From contig NZ_JABBAL010000023.1 of NCBI RefSeq assembly GCF_018607995.1, forward strand, positions 186,001 through 250,000: a stretch of 64,000 bases of DNA. Direction: 5' to 3'. Below, one piece after another: positions 53,413 through 62,624 of the stretch. Below the pieces are notes generated by a model. It was not told where the DNA came from and did not search any database. It was given only the letters and a program-made list of their open reading frames with translations. Source of the DNA: Planktotalea sp. Lineage in GTDB: Bacteria; Pseudomonadota; Alphaproteobacteria; Rhodobacterales; Rhodobacteraceae. Position 1 is the stretch's first letter. Each line of letters opens with the position of its first letter. The position numbers and the translations under genes are program-made.

Positions 53413-54187
53413 CGCTGTGTCCTGCGCGTAAGCCTTCACGTACACGGTGTGCGATTTCAATAAACTCAGGGCTGTCGCGAATTTCAAGAGGGCGTTCCCT
53501 GGGAAGCGTGCTTTCGATCACATCCGCGATACGCCCCGGTCTCGGAGACATGACGACAATCTTGGTGCTGAGATAGACGGCTTCAGGGATGGAGTGGGTC
53601 ACGAAAGCGATGGTTTTTTCGGTTCGATCCCACAGTTGCAAGAGTTGCTCGTTCAGATGATCGCGCACAATTTCATCAAGCGCACCAAACGGTTCGTCCA
53701 TCAACAGGATATCCGCGTCAAACGCCAGTGCGCGCGCAATAGAAGCGCGCTGTTGCATGCCACCAGAAAGCTGCCATGGGAATTTCTTCTCAAATCCATC
53801 GAGTTCGACCAGCTCCAGAACACGCTTCACGCGCTCCACTTGGTCGGCTTTATCGTACCCCATAATTTCGAGCGGCAAGCGAATATTCCCGCCAATCGTG
53901 CGCCACGGATACAGCCCTGCTGCTTGAAATACATAGCCATATGCGCGTGCGCGCCGCGCCTCTTCAGGGCGCACGCCGTTCATTGTGATGCTGCCAGCGG
54001 TGGGCTGTTCCAAGTCCGCCATCACCCGCAGGAACGTGGTTTTGCCACATCCCGACGGGCCGATGAAGCTGACAAAATCACCTTTCTCAATATCGAGCGA
54101 CACGTCCTTGAGCGCATGCACAGGGCCGTCATTGGTTTGAAAGGTCAGGCTAAGGTCTTTAGCGCTGATGATTTTGTTGTTACTCAA
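53405..54187 (-). CDS. ABC transporter ATP-binding protein
   Basis: The 260-residue ATPase carries Walker A GPSGCGKTTFLRV, the signature LSGGMQQRASIARAL, Walker B ILLMDEPFGALD and the switch His in FVTHSIPEA. This type (nitrate/taurine/NMT1 group) energises the neighbouring two-permease importer. It starts 16 bases after the dihydropyrimidinase stop, joining catabolic and uptake genes. Confidence 0.94.
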   Translation of the reverse strand: MSNNKIISAKDLSLTFQTNDGPVHALKDVSLDIEKGDFVSFIGPSGCGKTTFLRVMADLEQPTAGSITMNGVRPEEARRARAYGYVFQAAGLYPWRTIGGNIRLPLEIMGYDKADQVERVKRVLELVELDGFEKKFPWQLSGGMQQRASIARALAFDADILLMDEPFGALDEIVRDHLNEQLLQLWDRTEKTIAFVTHSIPEAVYLSTKIVVMSPRPGRIADVIESTLPRERPLEIRDSPEFIEIAHRVREGLRAGHSDE

Positions 54188-54203
54188 GTGCTTGACCTTG
54201 CTT

Positions 54204-55667
54204 TTAAATTCCCGCCGGAATATTCATAGGATCGCGTTTGATCATCTTGGGGGAATTCAACTCTTTCCATTTGCTCAGCGCAACATTGGGTGCCGCGAAA
54301 GCAGGGCGCGGAATGAAACGACCACGTCCCGGATTTGGCTGCGAATTTTGTCCCCAAGCCCAAATGACCTCACCTCGGTTCAGCGTATAGCGCGCTTGGG
54401 CCTTCACCTCGAACCCTTCAAAGACGTTGTAATCGAGAATGGAATGGTGATTTGCAGGGCTAATCGTCTTGGAAATTTTCGGATCCCACACAACGATGTC
54501 CGCATCCGCGCCCTCAACTATCGCGCCCTTTTTAGGATAGATATTGAGGATCTTCGCCACATTGGTCGAGGTGGCAGCCACAAACTCGTTCGGTGTCAGG
54601 CGGCCTGTCTCAACGCCTTCGGTCCAAAGCACCGCCAAGCGTTCCTCCAAACCATTTGAGCCATTAGGGATAATGCGAAAATCATCGCGGCCAGCGCGTT
54701 TCTGTTCAGTGGTAAAGGCTGCATGATCCGTCGCGACCACTTGCAACGATCCGGACTGAAGACCCGCCCAAAGGCTATCTTGATGCTCCTTATTGCGGAA
54801 CGGCGGCGACATAACACGCCGCGCGGCATGGTCCCAATCCTCAGAGAAGTAGACGCTTTCGTCCAATGTCAGAAATTGTATCAATGGCTCGCCATAAACG
54901 CGCATCCCTTTTTGACGCGCACGGCGGATCGCTTCATGGGCTTGCTCACAGGAAACGTGTACGATGTAGAGTGGCGTACCAGCACAATCAGCAATCGTAA
55001 TCGCACGGTTCGCAGCTTCGCCTTCAAACTCAGGGGGGCGCGAATAGGCGTGCCCCTCTGGCCCTGTTATGCCCTCGTCAAAGTATTTCTGCTGCATCTC
55101 GGCAACCAGATCGCCATTTTCCGCATGTACCATCGGCAAAGCGCCTAACTCGCGACAGCGCTTGAAGGACGCAAACATCTCATCGTCCTCAATCATCAAT
55201 GCCCCTTTATAAGCCATGAAATGCTTGAAGCTGTTCACACCCATATCAACTGCATCTTTCATGCCGTTGAACACACCCTCGTCCCAACCGGTGATTGCCA
55301 TGTGATAGCCAACATCCGAGCAAATCTGCGGTGCGGACTTACGGTGCCATTCATTGATCGCGTTTTTCAGATCTCCATCTTCACCCGGTAAGCAAAAATC
55401 AACGATCATCGTCGTGCCGCCCGTCGCAGCGGCCCAAGTCCCTGTTTCAAATGTCTCAGCGGCAGTGGTTCCCATGAAAGGCATCTCAAGATGCGTATGT
55501 GGATCAATGCCACCTGGGATTACATAAGCCCCCTCCGCATCTATATATTCATCTCCCTTCAGGTCCTCACCAATCTGCTTGATGACCTCACCTTCGATCA
55601 ACACATCCGCTTTCCACGTGCGATCCGCCGTACAGACCATGCCACCTTTGATAACTTTCGTGTTCAT
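54204..55667 (-). CDS. Dihydropyrimidinase
   Basis: The 487-residue amidohydrolase opens the ring of dihydrouracil or dihydrothymine to N-carbamoyl-beta-amino acids. Metal ligands His57 and His59 sit in GGIDPHTHLEMP, the carboxylated lysine is Lys148 in NSFKHFMAYKG, and further ligands are in MVHAENGDL, YIVHVSCEQA and VVATDHAAF. It is the second enzyme of the reductive pyrimidine pathway. The third-step enzyme is encoded 84 bases upstream. The first-step dehydrogenase is not in the window. The use of hydantoins as alternative substrates cannot be excluded. Confidence 0.92.
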   Translation of the reverse strand: MNTKVIKGGMVCTADRTWKADVLIEGEVIKQIGEDLKGDEYIDAEGAYVIPGGIDPHTHLEMPFMGTTAAETFETGTWAAATGGTTMIVDFCLPGEDGDLKNAINEWHRKSAPQICSDVGYHMAITGWDEGVFNGMKDAVDMGVNSFKHFMAYKGALMIEDDEMFASFKRCRELGALPMVHAENGDLVAEMQQKYFDEGITGPEGHAYSRPPEFEGEAANRAITIADCAGTPLYIVHVSCEQAHEAIRRARQKGMRVYGEPLIQFLTLDESVYFSEDWDHAARRVMSPPFRNKEHQDSLWAGLQSGSLQVVATDHAAFTTEQKRAGRDDFRIIPNGSNGLEERLAVLWTEGVETGRLTPNEFVAATSTNVAKILNIYPKKGAIVEGADADIVVWDPKISKTISPANHHSILDYNVFEGFEVKAQARYTLNRGEVIWAWGQNSQPNPGRGRFIPRPAFAAPNVALSKWKELNSPKMIKRDPMNIPAGI

Positions 55668-55750
55668 CTCAAATCGCCTTCCTTATCGTCTTCATCTTGC
55701 CACTAAACTTCGTGAGAATCGCGCTTGTGCGATGGGGACTGACCCCCTTC

Positions 55751-57007
55751 TCACTCTACAATCTGCGCTGTTTCCAAAACTGCATGCATCAACACATCTG
55801 TTCCCGCACTCGCCCAATCTTTGGAAATCAATTCGGCTTCATTGTGCGAAAGCCCATCAACGCAGGGACACATCACCATCGCAGTCGGAGCACATTTGTT
55901 GATCCAGCACGCATCATGTCCTGCCCCTGAAATCAGGTTCATGTGCGAATAGCCAAGCCGTTCGGCCGCAGAGCGCACTGCTGAAACGCAATTCTCATCA
56001 AAGGTCACAGGATCAAAGCCACCAACCTTTTCGAATTCAACGCTTAAGTCCATCTCATCACAAATTGCGTGCGCATCGACGCGCAAGCGCGCTTCCATGT
56101 CTTCTATCACTGCTAAGTCGGGGGAACGGAAATCAACGGTGAACACCACCTTACCGGGGATCACATTGCGCGAATTGGGATACACATCAATATGCCCAGC
56201 TGCACCAACCGCATGGGGTTTATGCGACCAAGCGATCTGATCCACTTTTTCCAAAATGCGCGCCATGCCAAGTCCTGCATTCTTGCGCATCGGCATTGGC
56301 GTGGATCCTGTGTGAGAGTCTTTGCCCGTTACGGTCACCTGCGTCCAACTTAGCCCTTGGCCATGCGTGACGACGCCAATATCCTTGCCCTCCGCCTCTA
56401 GGATAGGGCCTTGTTCGATATGCAACTCGAAAAACGCATGCATTTTGTCTTTGCGCGCACCCACGGGTTCGTCACCTTTCCAACCGATGCGCTCCAGCTC
56501 TGAGCCAAAACTCAGCCCATCCGCATCCAACCGCTCATTCGCCCAGTCTTCCGTATGCACACCGGCGAATACTCCAGAGGCGAGCATCGCAGGGGCGTAG
56601 CGCGTACCCTCTTCATTGGTCCAGTTGGTCACAACAATCGGATGTTTGGTCTTGATCCCAAGATCCTTCATTGTGCGCAGAATTTCCAAGCCACCAAGCA
56701 CGCCCAAAACGCCATCGTACTTGCCACCCGTTGGCTGCGTATCAAGGTGCGAACCTACGTAAACCGGCAAAGCCTCTGGGTCCGCACCGGCGAGTTCAGC
56801 AAACATATTGCCCATGCTATCAAGGCCCATAGTGCAACCCACATCTTCGCACCAACTTTGAAACAAGGCGCGCCCTTCAGCATCTTCATCAGTTAGCGTT
56901 TGGCGATTGTTGCCGCCGGCCACACCAGGACCGATCTTGGCCATCTCCGTCAAGCTATCCCACAAACGATCCGCATCGATTTTCAGATTCTCACCCGGTG
57001 CGGCCAT
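55751..57007 (-). CDS. M20-family amidohydrolase (beta-ureidopropionase/carbamoylase type)
   Basis: The 418-residue zinc hydrolase belongs to the hydantoinase/carbamoylase branch of family M20. It has VGSHLDTQPTGGKYDGVLG with the first metal ligands, VTNWTNEEGTRYAPAMLASG with the catalytic Glu, and FELHIEQGPILEAEGKDIGV in the dimer domain. It would remove the carbamoyl group from N-carbamoyl-beta-alanine to yield beta-alanine, CO2 and ammonia. It is the first gene of the operon, directly behind a RutR-type operator. Confidence 0.9.
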   Translation of the reverse strand: MAAPGENLKIDADRLWDSLTEMAKIGPGVAGGNNRQTLTDEDAEGRALFQSWCEDVGCTMGLDSMGNMFAELAGADPEALPVYVGSHLDTQPTGGKYDGVLGVLGGLEILRTMKDLGIKTKHPIVVTNWTNEEGTRYAPAMLASGVFAGVHTEDWANERLDADGLSFGSELERIGWKGDEPVGARKDKMHAFFELHIEQGPILEAEGKDIGVVTHGQGLSWTQVTVTGKDSHTGSTPMPMRKNAGLGMARILEKVDQIAWSHKPHAVGAAGHIDVYPNSRNVIPGKVVFTVDFRSPDLAVIEDMEARLRVDAHAICDEMDLSVEFEKVGGFDPVTFDENCVSAVRSAAERLGYSHMNLISGAGHDACWINKCAPTAMVMCPCVDGLSHNEAELISKDWASAGTDVLMHAVLETAQIVE

Positions 57008-57053
57008 GACATATCCCCTATAGAGTTTGCCGATCTGGTCGATCGGTCACTTT

Positions 57054-57069
57054 TTTACCATTTGGTAAA
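57054..57069. promoter_or_regulatory. RutR-type operator
   Basis: TTTACCATTTGGTAAA has perfect 7-base inverted arms and differs from the known RutR consensus TTGACCANNTGGTCAA by one symmetric base per arm. It lies between the divergent catabolic operon and the RutR-like gene, where it could control both. Confidence 0.7.
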
Positions 57070-57182
57070 GACACGATTGCAATGAGAACGGAATGAGTCA
57101 AGGATTGACTTGTCCCTTTGCTCTGCGCAATTGGATCACACTTTAGGAACGCCTTTTTTCTGGGCATTGGACCGGTAGGATT

Positions 57183-57818
57183 TTGACACCTGTGACCCAC
57201 ACCGCAACTTCGAGCACCAAAGCCCCGAGCCGCATTCAACAGCGCAATCGCATCCTTATTCTAGACGCCGCACTTGAGGTGTTTTCGCGCCATGGCTATC
57301 GCGGTGCGACACTGGATCAGATTGCCAAGCAAGCGGGGCTAAGCAAGCCAAACATTCTGTATTATTTTGGCGGTAAGGAAGACATTCACGTCACGTTGCT
57401 AAACCAACTCATGAAGACTTGGCTCGATCCTTTGAAGGAGATGAACCCGAGCGGCGATCCGATCAAAGAGTTACTTGGGTATGTGCACCGCAAGCTTGAT
57501 ATGGCGCTGGAATTGCCGCGCGAAAGCCGTTTATTTGCAAATGAGATCTTGCAAGGCGCACCGCGCATGAGGCCGCATCTTTCGGCGGATCTCAAGCCGC
57601 TCTTTGACGAACAATCCCGCGTTATTTCCAATTGGATGGACGCAGGAAAAATCGCGCGTTGCGATCCCGGTCATCTGCTTTTCTCAATCTGGGCCACCAC
57701 CCAGCACTACGCTGATTTCGCGGCACAAACCGAAGTTTTATTGCCCGAGGATGAGCGACGCCAAGACGGGGCAAGCGCCTATCTAGATCAGCTTTTCATC
57801 AAGCTACTGACCCCTTGA
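57183..57818 (+). CDS. rutR: TetR-family regulator, RutR-like
   Basis: The 211-residue repressor has an N-terminal helix-turn-helix (ALEVFSRHGYRGATLDQIAK, then AGLSKPNILYYFGGKEDIHV) and a RutR-like ligand domain (LANEILQGAP-type segment reading FANEILQGAPRMRPHLS, HYADFAAQTEVL). RutR responds to uracil or thymine. Divergence from pyrimidine-degradation genes and the operator at 57054 support that reading. No ATG fits; the start is a TTG at 57183 or a GTG three codons later. Confidence 0.85.
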   Translation: MTPVTHTATSSTKAPSRIQQRNRILILDAALEVFSRHGYRGATLDQIAKQAGLSKPNILYYFGGKEDIHVTLLNQLMKTWLDPLKEMNPSGDPIKELLGYVHRKLDMALELPRESRLFANEILQGAPRMRPHLSADLKPLFDEQSRVISNWMDAGKIARCDPGHLLFSIWATTQHYADFAAQTEVLLPEDERRQDGASAYLDQLFIKLLTP

Positions 57819-58520
57819 GCGCGCCTGATCAATCAGATCAAGAACGCTGGGGCCGAGGGCCGCCACAATATCGCGCACGCCTTCTTTGTTGGGATGAATA
57901 CCGTCCAATTGCATACGCGCTCGCACCGCTGGGCGATCAACCGTGCCATCAGCTTGCAAGAGGCCTATAAAGAAATCCTGCAAATAAAGTGTGTCATATG
58001 TCGCAGCGAGATCTGGATACATTTGATCAAACGCCGCCTTATAGTCAGGGCCATTGTTGTTGGTCGCAACGAGCCCTATCAACAGCACAGGCAGGTCACG
58101 CAGTGCCGCCACTTGCAAAATACTCTCAAGGTTTGCGCGACTGCTTGCAGGATCAATTCCGCGCAGCAGGTCATTCCCCCCGAGCGCAAGGATCATGCCA
58201 TCAACATCATCAGTCAGCGTCCATTCAATCCGCGCGGCACCGCCAGCCGTCGTATCACCGGACACGCCCGCATTGATCAAACGTACCTCGCCTCTTTGAC
58301 GACTGTTGTCTTCCAGCCAATTTCCAAGCTGCGGCACAAACCCGTCGGGCGCGCGCAGACCATACCCTTGGGTTAGGCTATCACCAAAAGCAACAATCGT
58401 GGTGGGCTGCGCAGATACGGGTGTGACTTGCCCAAACAACAGGACAAATATCAGCGAAATTGGCCCGATCGTCTTGTTGAGCGCTGTGAAAAACCCATAT
58501 CCCAAAGGACCACTCCTCAT
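57804..58520 (-). CDS. SGNH-family esterase, TesA-like
   Basis: The 238-residue hydrolase has a hydrophobic N-terminal leader (about 15-37, ending VSAQP) for export. Block I is FGDSLTQGYGL with the nucleophilic Ser, block II NAGVSGDTTAGG, block III ALGGNDLLRG and block V DGIHPNKEG with Asp and His. This is the arylesterase/lysophospholipase I group. It is divergent from the ABC ATPase gene by 14 bases, a neighbour pair seen in many proteobacteria (tesA-ybbA). It overlaps the 3' end of rutR by 15 bases. Confidence 0.92.
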   Translation of the reverse strand: MRSGPLGYGFFTALNKTIGPISLIFVLLFGQVTPVSAQPTTIVAFGDSLTQGYGLRAPDGFVPQLGNWLEDNSRQRGEVRLINAGVSGDTTAGGAARIEWTLTDDVDGMILALGGNDLLRGIDPASSRANLESILQVAALRDLPVLLIGLVATNNNGPDYKAAFDQMYPDLAATYDTLYLQDFFIGLLQADGTVDRPAVRARMQLDGIHPNKEGVRDIVAALGPSVLDLIDQARSRGQ

Positions 58521-58534
58521 ATCAGGCCAACAAA

Positions 58535-59212
58535 ATGACCGCTGTTATCTCTCTAAAAGATGCAACTCTTTCGCTTGATGGCAATGCCGGTCGGGTTGAT
58601 ATTTTACATGGCATCACGCTTGATGCGCAAAAAGGGCAGTCATTGGCGTTGGTTGGTCCTTCGGGTTCAGGCAAGTCATCACTGCTTATGCTCATGGGGG
58701 GATTGGAGCGCTCAAGCGCAGGCAGCATCCACGCATTGGGGCAAGATTTAACGGCGATGAATGAGGATGGCTTAGCCCGCTTTAGACGCGCCTCCATGGG
58801 TGTCGTGTTTCAATCCTTCCATTTGATCCCCACGATGACCGCTTTGGAAAACGTCGCAACTCCGCTGGAACTTACGGGCGACAAGGACGCATTTGCCAAG
58901 GCCGAGGCAGAGCTGGCGACAGTGGGCTTAAGCCACCGCATCTCCCACTACCCGTGTCAGATATCAGGGGGCGAACAACAACGTGTCGCTCTGGCCCGTG
59001 CGATGGTTGTGCGACCACAGATTTTGCTGGCGGACGAGCCGACTGGAAACCTGGATGAAAGCAATGGCACCTCGATCATGGATTTGCTGTTTGAATTGCA
59101 AGCGCGCGACGGCGCGACGCTTGTTTTGGTGACCCACTCCAACGCGCTCGCGGCGCGTTGCGACACAGTTGTGAGATTGCGCGATGGCCGCATTGAGGAG
59201 GGAACCGCATGA
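58535..59212 (+). CDS. ABC ATPase, YbbA/LolD type
   Basis: The 225-residue ATPase has Walker A GPSGSGKSSLLMLMGG, Q-loop VFQSFHLIPTMTALENVA, signature ISGGEQQRVALARAM and Walker B ILLADEPTGNLDE. This matches the MacB/LolD/YbbA group, which drives mechanical work on lipoproteins or lipids rather than import. It overlaps the FtsX-type permease by 4 bases. Partnership with the divergent TesA-like esterase points to the YbbA-YbbP system. Confidence 0.93.
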   Translation: MTAVISLKDATLSLDGNAGRVDILHGITLDAQKGQSLALVGPSGSGKSSLLMLMGGLERSSAGSIHALGQDLTAMNEDGLARFRRASMGVVFQSFHLIPTMTALENVATPLELTGDKDAFAKAEAELATVGLSHRISHYPCQISGGEQQRVALARAMVVRPQILLADEPTGNLDESNGTSIMDLLFELQARDGATLVLVTHSNALAARCDTVVRLRDGRIEEGTA

Positions 59213-61725
59213 ACCTCGCGCTCGCTTATACATTCGCACGCCGAGAACTACGAGGTGGATTGAAGGGCTTTCGCATTTTCATTGCGTGCCTCGCCCTTGG
59301 AGTCGCAGCTATTGCCGCAGTGGGCACTGTGCGCGCCTCAATCGAAGCAGGACTTGTCCGCGAAGGGGCAGCACTTTTGGGCGGCGATGCGGAACTGGAA
59401 CTGACCTATCGTTTTGCAACGGAGGAAGAGCGCGCATGGATGGATGATAACGCAGAACGCGTGTCAGAAATCGCCGACTTCCGCTCAATGGCGGTGGTTG
59501 GAGACGAACGCGGTCTAACCCAAGTGAAGGCCGTCGATGACAGCTACCCCTTGATGGGCGAGGTCGGCCTACACCCGCCCATGCCAATCGCGAACGCACT
59601 AGCTGAACAAAGCGTCCTCCCCGGCGCGGTCATTGAGCGCGTCTTGGTTGACCGCTTGGGGTTAGAAATCGGCGACATATTTAAACTGGGCACGCAGGAA
59701 TTTCGGCTAACCGCGGTCCTCACCGAAGAACCCGATAGTGCTGGTGGTGGCTTTGCCCTTGGCCCACGCATCATTGTGCGACGTGAGGCATTGGCGATGT
59801 CAGGATTGCTAGACGCAGGCACGCTGTTTTCTAGCAAATATCGCTTGAAACTGCGCGACGGGGCAGACCTAGATGGCCTGAGTGCAAAGGCGGAAGCAGA
59901 GTTTTCACAAAGCGGTCTGCGATGGCGAGATGCGCGCAACGGCGCGCCGGGTGTGGCGCAATTTGTGGATCGTTTAGGGGCGTTTCTAGTGCTTGTCAGC
60001 CTGTCCGGGCTTGCGGTGGGTGGCGTTGGGGTGTCCTCCGCCGTCAACAGTTATCTCAAAGGCAAAACATCTGTCATCGCAACGCTGCGCGCGCTTGGTG
60101 CAGAACGCGCAGTGATTTTTCAAACCTACTTCATCCAGATCGGCGCGCTTAGCTTGCTTGGTATCGCGATTGGCTTGCTCTTCGGGGCATTCGCGCCGCT
60201 CGCGCTTGCGCCCCTGATCACAGAACGCCTGCCCATTCCCGCAGCCTTCGCGCTATATCCTAAACCCTTGCTTGAAGCGGCTGCATATGGCGTTCTAACC
60301 GCGCTCATCTTTACGACTTGGCCCTTATCACGCGCGGAAAACATCCGCGCAGCCACCTTGTTTCGCGATGCCGGCCAAGGGGGCGCGCGCTTACCTGCGC
60401 TTCGCTATATCATTGCAACACTCAGTCTTGTTGCGGTTCTTCTCGCTTTAGCGAGTTGGTTTTCGGGCACAACATTCCTGACGCTTTGGACCGCAGGCGG
60501 GATCTTTGGCGCGCTTGTCGTCCTCATGCTCGCGGCCCTGTTGATCCGGAACATCGCAAAGCGCGCCACACGATTTGCAAGGGGTCGGCCAAGTTTGCGG
60601 TGGGCCCTAAGCGCAATATCAGGACCACGCGAAGAAGCAGTATCAGTAGTATTGTCCCTAGGCCTCGGCTTATCAGTATTGGCAGCTGTTGGGCAGATTG
60701 ACGGTAACCTAAGGGGTGCAATCTCGCGCGATTTACCAAGTGTTGCCCCGTCCTATTTCTTTGTGGATATCCAAAAGGATCAAATGCCCGGATACCTTGA
60801 GCGGCTACACCGCAATCCATCAGTCAGTCGGATCGACAGCGCCCCAATGCTGCGCGGGATTATCACACAGATTAACGGCACGCCCGCGCACGAGACTGCG
60901 GGAGATCATTGGGTGCTAGAGGGTGATCGAGGGGTTACCTACTCGACCGAACTCCCTGACAACACACGCCTTTTGGATGGGGAGTGGTGGGAAAACGATT
61001 ACACGGGGTTACCTTTGGTCAGTTTCGCTGCTGAGGAAGCCGAAGAGATGGGATTAAAGCTGGGCGATACGCTGACAATCAACATCCTAGGACGCGATAT
61101 CGAAGCAACCATTTCAAGCTTTCGCGAGGTTGATTTTTCTACCGCTGGCATAGGCTTTATCATGTCGATGAATCCCGCTGCACTTTCGGGTGCGCCGCAC
61201 AGCTTTATCTCAACCGTTTACGCCTCGCCTGAAAGCGAAGCACAGATCTTGCGCGACCTTAGCACGGAGTTTCCCAACATCACCGCGATCCGCGTCGGGG
61301 ATGCAATTGAGCGGGTGTCCAGTGTGCTTGCCGGGCTTGCGACAGCGGTCAGCTACGGGGCAGCGGCGACGCTTCTCACGGGTTTTCTTGTACTGATCGG
61401 AGCCTCTGCGGCAGGCGAACAAGCGCGCACATTCGAGGCCGCAGTTCTGCGCACTTTAGGCGCATCGCGGCATAAAATCCTCAGCAGTTTTGCCCTGCGC
61501 GCGGCGATCTTGGGGGGCTGCGCTGGCCTTGTCGCGCTCGGTGCTGGCATTTTAGGTGGATGGGCCGTAAGCACGTTCATCATGGAAACCAGCTATGAGA
61601 TTATTTGGAGCAACGCTTTGGCAATCATTTTGGGCGGCATTCTGGCGTCGCTTCTCTCAGGTCTCGCATTTGCGTGGCGGCCTTTGACCGTACGCCCTGC
61701 ACAGATTTTGCGAGCTCAAGAATGA
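59209..61725 (+). CDS. FtsX-type ABC permease, YbbP-like
   Basis: The 838-residue membrane protein has an N-terminal helix (FRIFIACLALGVAAIAAVGTV), a large periplasmic domain (about 55-245) and a three-helix FtsX block (about 260-380). A central pair of helices and a second periplasmic domain follow, then a final FtsX block (about 710-830, GASAAGEQARTFEAAVLRTLGA). This tandem plan is that of YbbP. It works with the ATPase encoded just before. The substrate is unknown. Confidence 0.92.
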   Translation: MNLALAYTFARRELRGGLKGFRIFIACLALGVAAIAAVGTVRASIEAGLVREGAALLGGDAELELTYRFATEEERAWMDDNAERVSEIADFRSMAVVGDERGLTQVKAVDDSYPLMGEVGLHPPMPIANALAEQSVLPGAVIERVLVDRLGLEIGDIFKLGTQEFRLTAVLTEEPDSAGGGFALGPRIIVRREALAMSGLLDAGTLFSSKYRLKLRDGADLDGLSAKAEAEFSQSGLRWRDARNGAPGVAQFVDRLGAFLVLVSLSGLAVGGVGVSSAVNSYLKGKTSVIATLRALGAERAVIFQTYFIQIGALSLLGIAIGLLFGAFAPLALAPLITERLPIPAAFALYPKPLLEAAAYGVLTALIFTTWPLSRAENIRAATLFRDAGQGGARLPALRYIIATLSLVAVLLALASWFSGTTFLTLWTAGGIFGALVVLMLAALLIRNIAKRATRFARGRPSLRWALSAISGPREEAVSVVLSLGLGLSVLAAVGQIDGNLRGAISRDLPSVAPSYFFVDIQKDQMPGYLERLHRNPSVSRIDSAPMLRGIITQINGTPAHETAGDHWVLEGDRGVTYSTELPDNTRLLDGEWWENDYTGLPLVSFAAEEAEEMGLKLGDTLTINILGRDIEATISSFREVDFSTAGIGFIMSMNPAALSGAPHSFISTVYASPESEAQILRDLSTEFPNITAIRVGDAIERVSSVLAGLATAVSYGAAATLLTGFLVLIGASAAGEQARTFEAAVLRTLGASRHKILSSFALRAAILGGCAGLVALGAGILGGWAVSTFIMETSYEIIWSNALAIILGGILASLLSGLAFAWRPLTVRPAQILRAQE

Positions 61726-62264
61726 CCGCGCCCCGCTTCTTTGGCTACGGCAGTCTGGTCAATCGCGCGACACAAGATTATCCGAATATTCGACAAGAAC
61801 GGATCAAAGGCTGGGCACGTGCGTGGCGGCACACACGGTTGCGCGAGGTAGCGTTTCTCACCGCCATTCGCAGCCCCCTTTCAGAAATTGATGGATTAAG
61901 CGCAGACGTGCCCGAAGCGGATTGGCCCGCCTTGGATGCACGTGAATTCGCTTATGACCGCGTCGCGTTGGACGGGCTATCAAACACCGTGATCTATGAG
62001 ATTCCAGAAGGCAAACATAGTGCTGCCAGTCAAACGCATCCTATATTGCTCAGCTATCTCGACGTTGTCGTGCAGGGCTATCTGAACGAATTTGGCGAAG
62101 CCGGTGCCGCGCTTTTCTTTGCGACAACCCACGGCTGGGAAGCACCGATCCTGAATGACCGCAGCGCGCCGCGTTATCCGCGGCATCAAACGTTAAATAC
62201 GTTTGAAACCGAGTTCGTAGATGACGCGTTGTCAGCGTTAGACTGCACGATCACACGCGCTTAG
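61722..62264 (+). CDS. Gamma-glutamylcyclotransferase-like protein
   Basis: The 180-residue protein starts with RFFGYGSLVNRATQDYP, the YGSL motif that binds the gamma-glutamyl group in this fold. ERIKGWARAWRHTRLRE and the acidic VPEADWPALDAREFAYDRV follow, the latter supplying the likely catalytic Glu. The start at 61722 overlaps the permease stop by 4 bases. The exact substrate (glutathione, gamma-glutamyl amines or other) is not clear. Confidence 0.8.
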   Translation: MTAPRFFGYGSLVNRATQDYPNIRQERIKGWARAWRHTRLREVAFLTAIRSPLSEIDGLSADVPEADWPALDAREFAYDRVALDGLSNTVIYEIPEGKHSAASQTHPILLSYLDVVVQGYLNEFGEAGAALFFATTHGWEAPILNDRSAPRYPRHQTLNTFETEFVDDALSALDCTITRA

Positions 62265-62566
62265 CGCTTCCAAGACCCATGCTGCATTTGACGAGCTTCA
62301 CGCGCGAAAGGGGCGGCTTTGTTGACTTCGACTGCCCCGCTCTCAACCTTGCTCATCACACGCCATGCGAGCCACGCCGACAACAAGCCGAACACAATGC
62401 CGCCAACCGCTTGGCCAATCCCAAAAGACCTGGCAAAAAACAAGATTACACCCGCGTATCCAACCGCCGCTGCCAATTCAGCCTTGCCTAGCATGGAGAT
62501 AAAAATCATATCCACAAAGTCGACAAGAAAGATCGCCATAAGGCCCACCGATGCGGTAAGAGACAT
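62261..62566 (-). pseudogene. MATE transporter gene collapsed by internal deletion
   Basis: The 101-codon frame begins like a complete MATE-family exporter (VGLMAIFLVDFVDMIFISML, AELAAAVGYAGVILFFARSF, GIGQ). It then passes directly to what looks like the family's last helix and cytoplasmic tail (GIVFGLLSAWLAWRVMSKV, KAAPFAREARQM). About 350 central residues with nine or ten helices are absent, and the frame is kept. An in-frame internal deletion is the simplest explanation. The product could still be made as a two- or three-helix peptide but cannot transport. Confidence 0.65.
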
Positions 62567-62624
62567 GACCTATACATGTTTGAAGAGCGAGCCTGTGAAA
62601 AATTTAGCTTGCTCTGATATGTGT

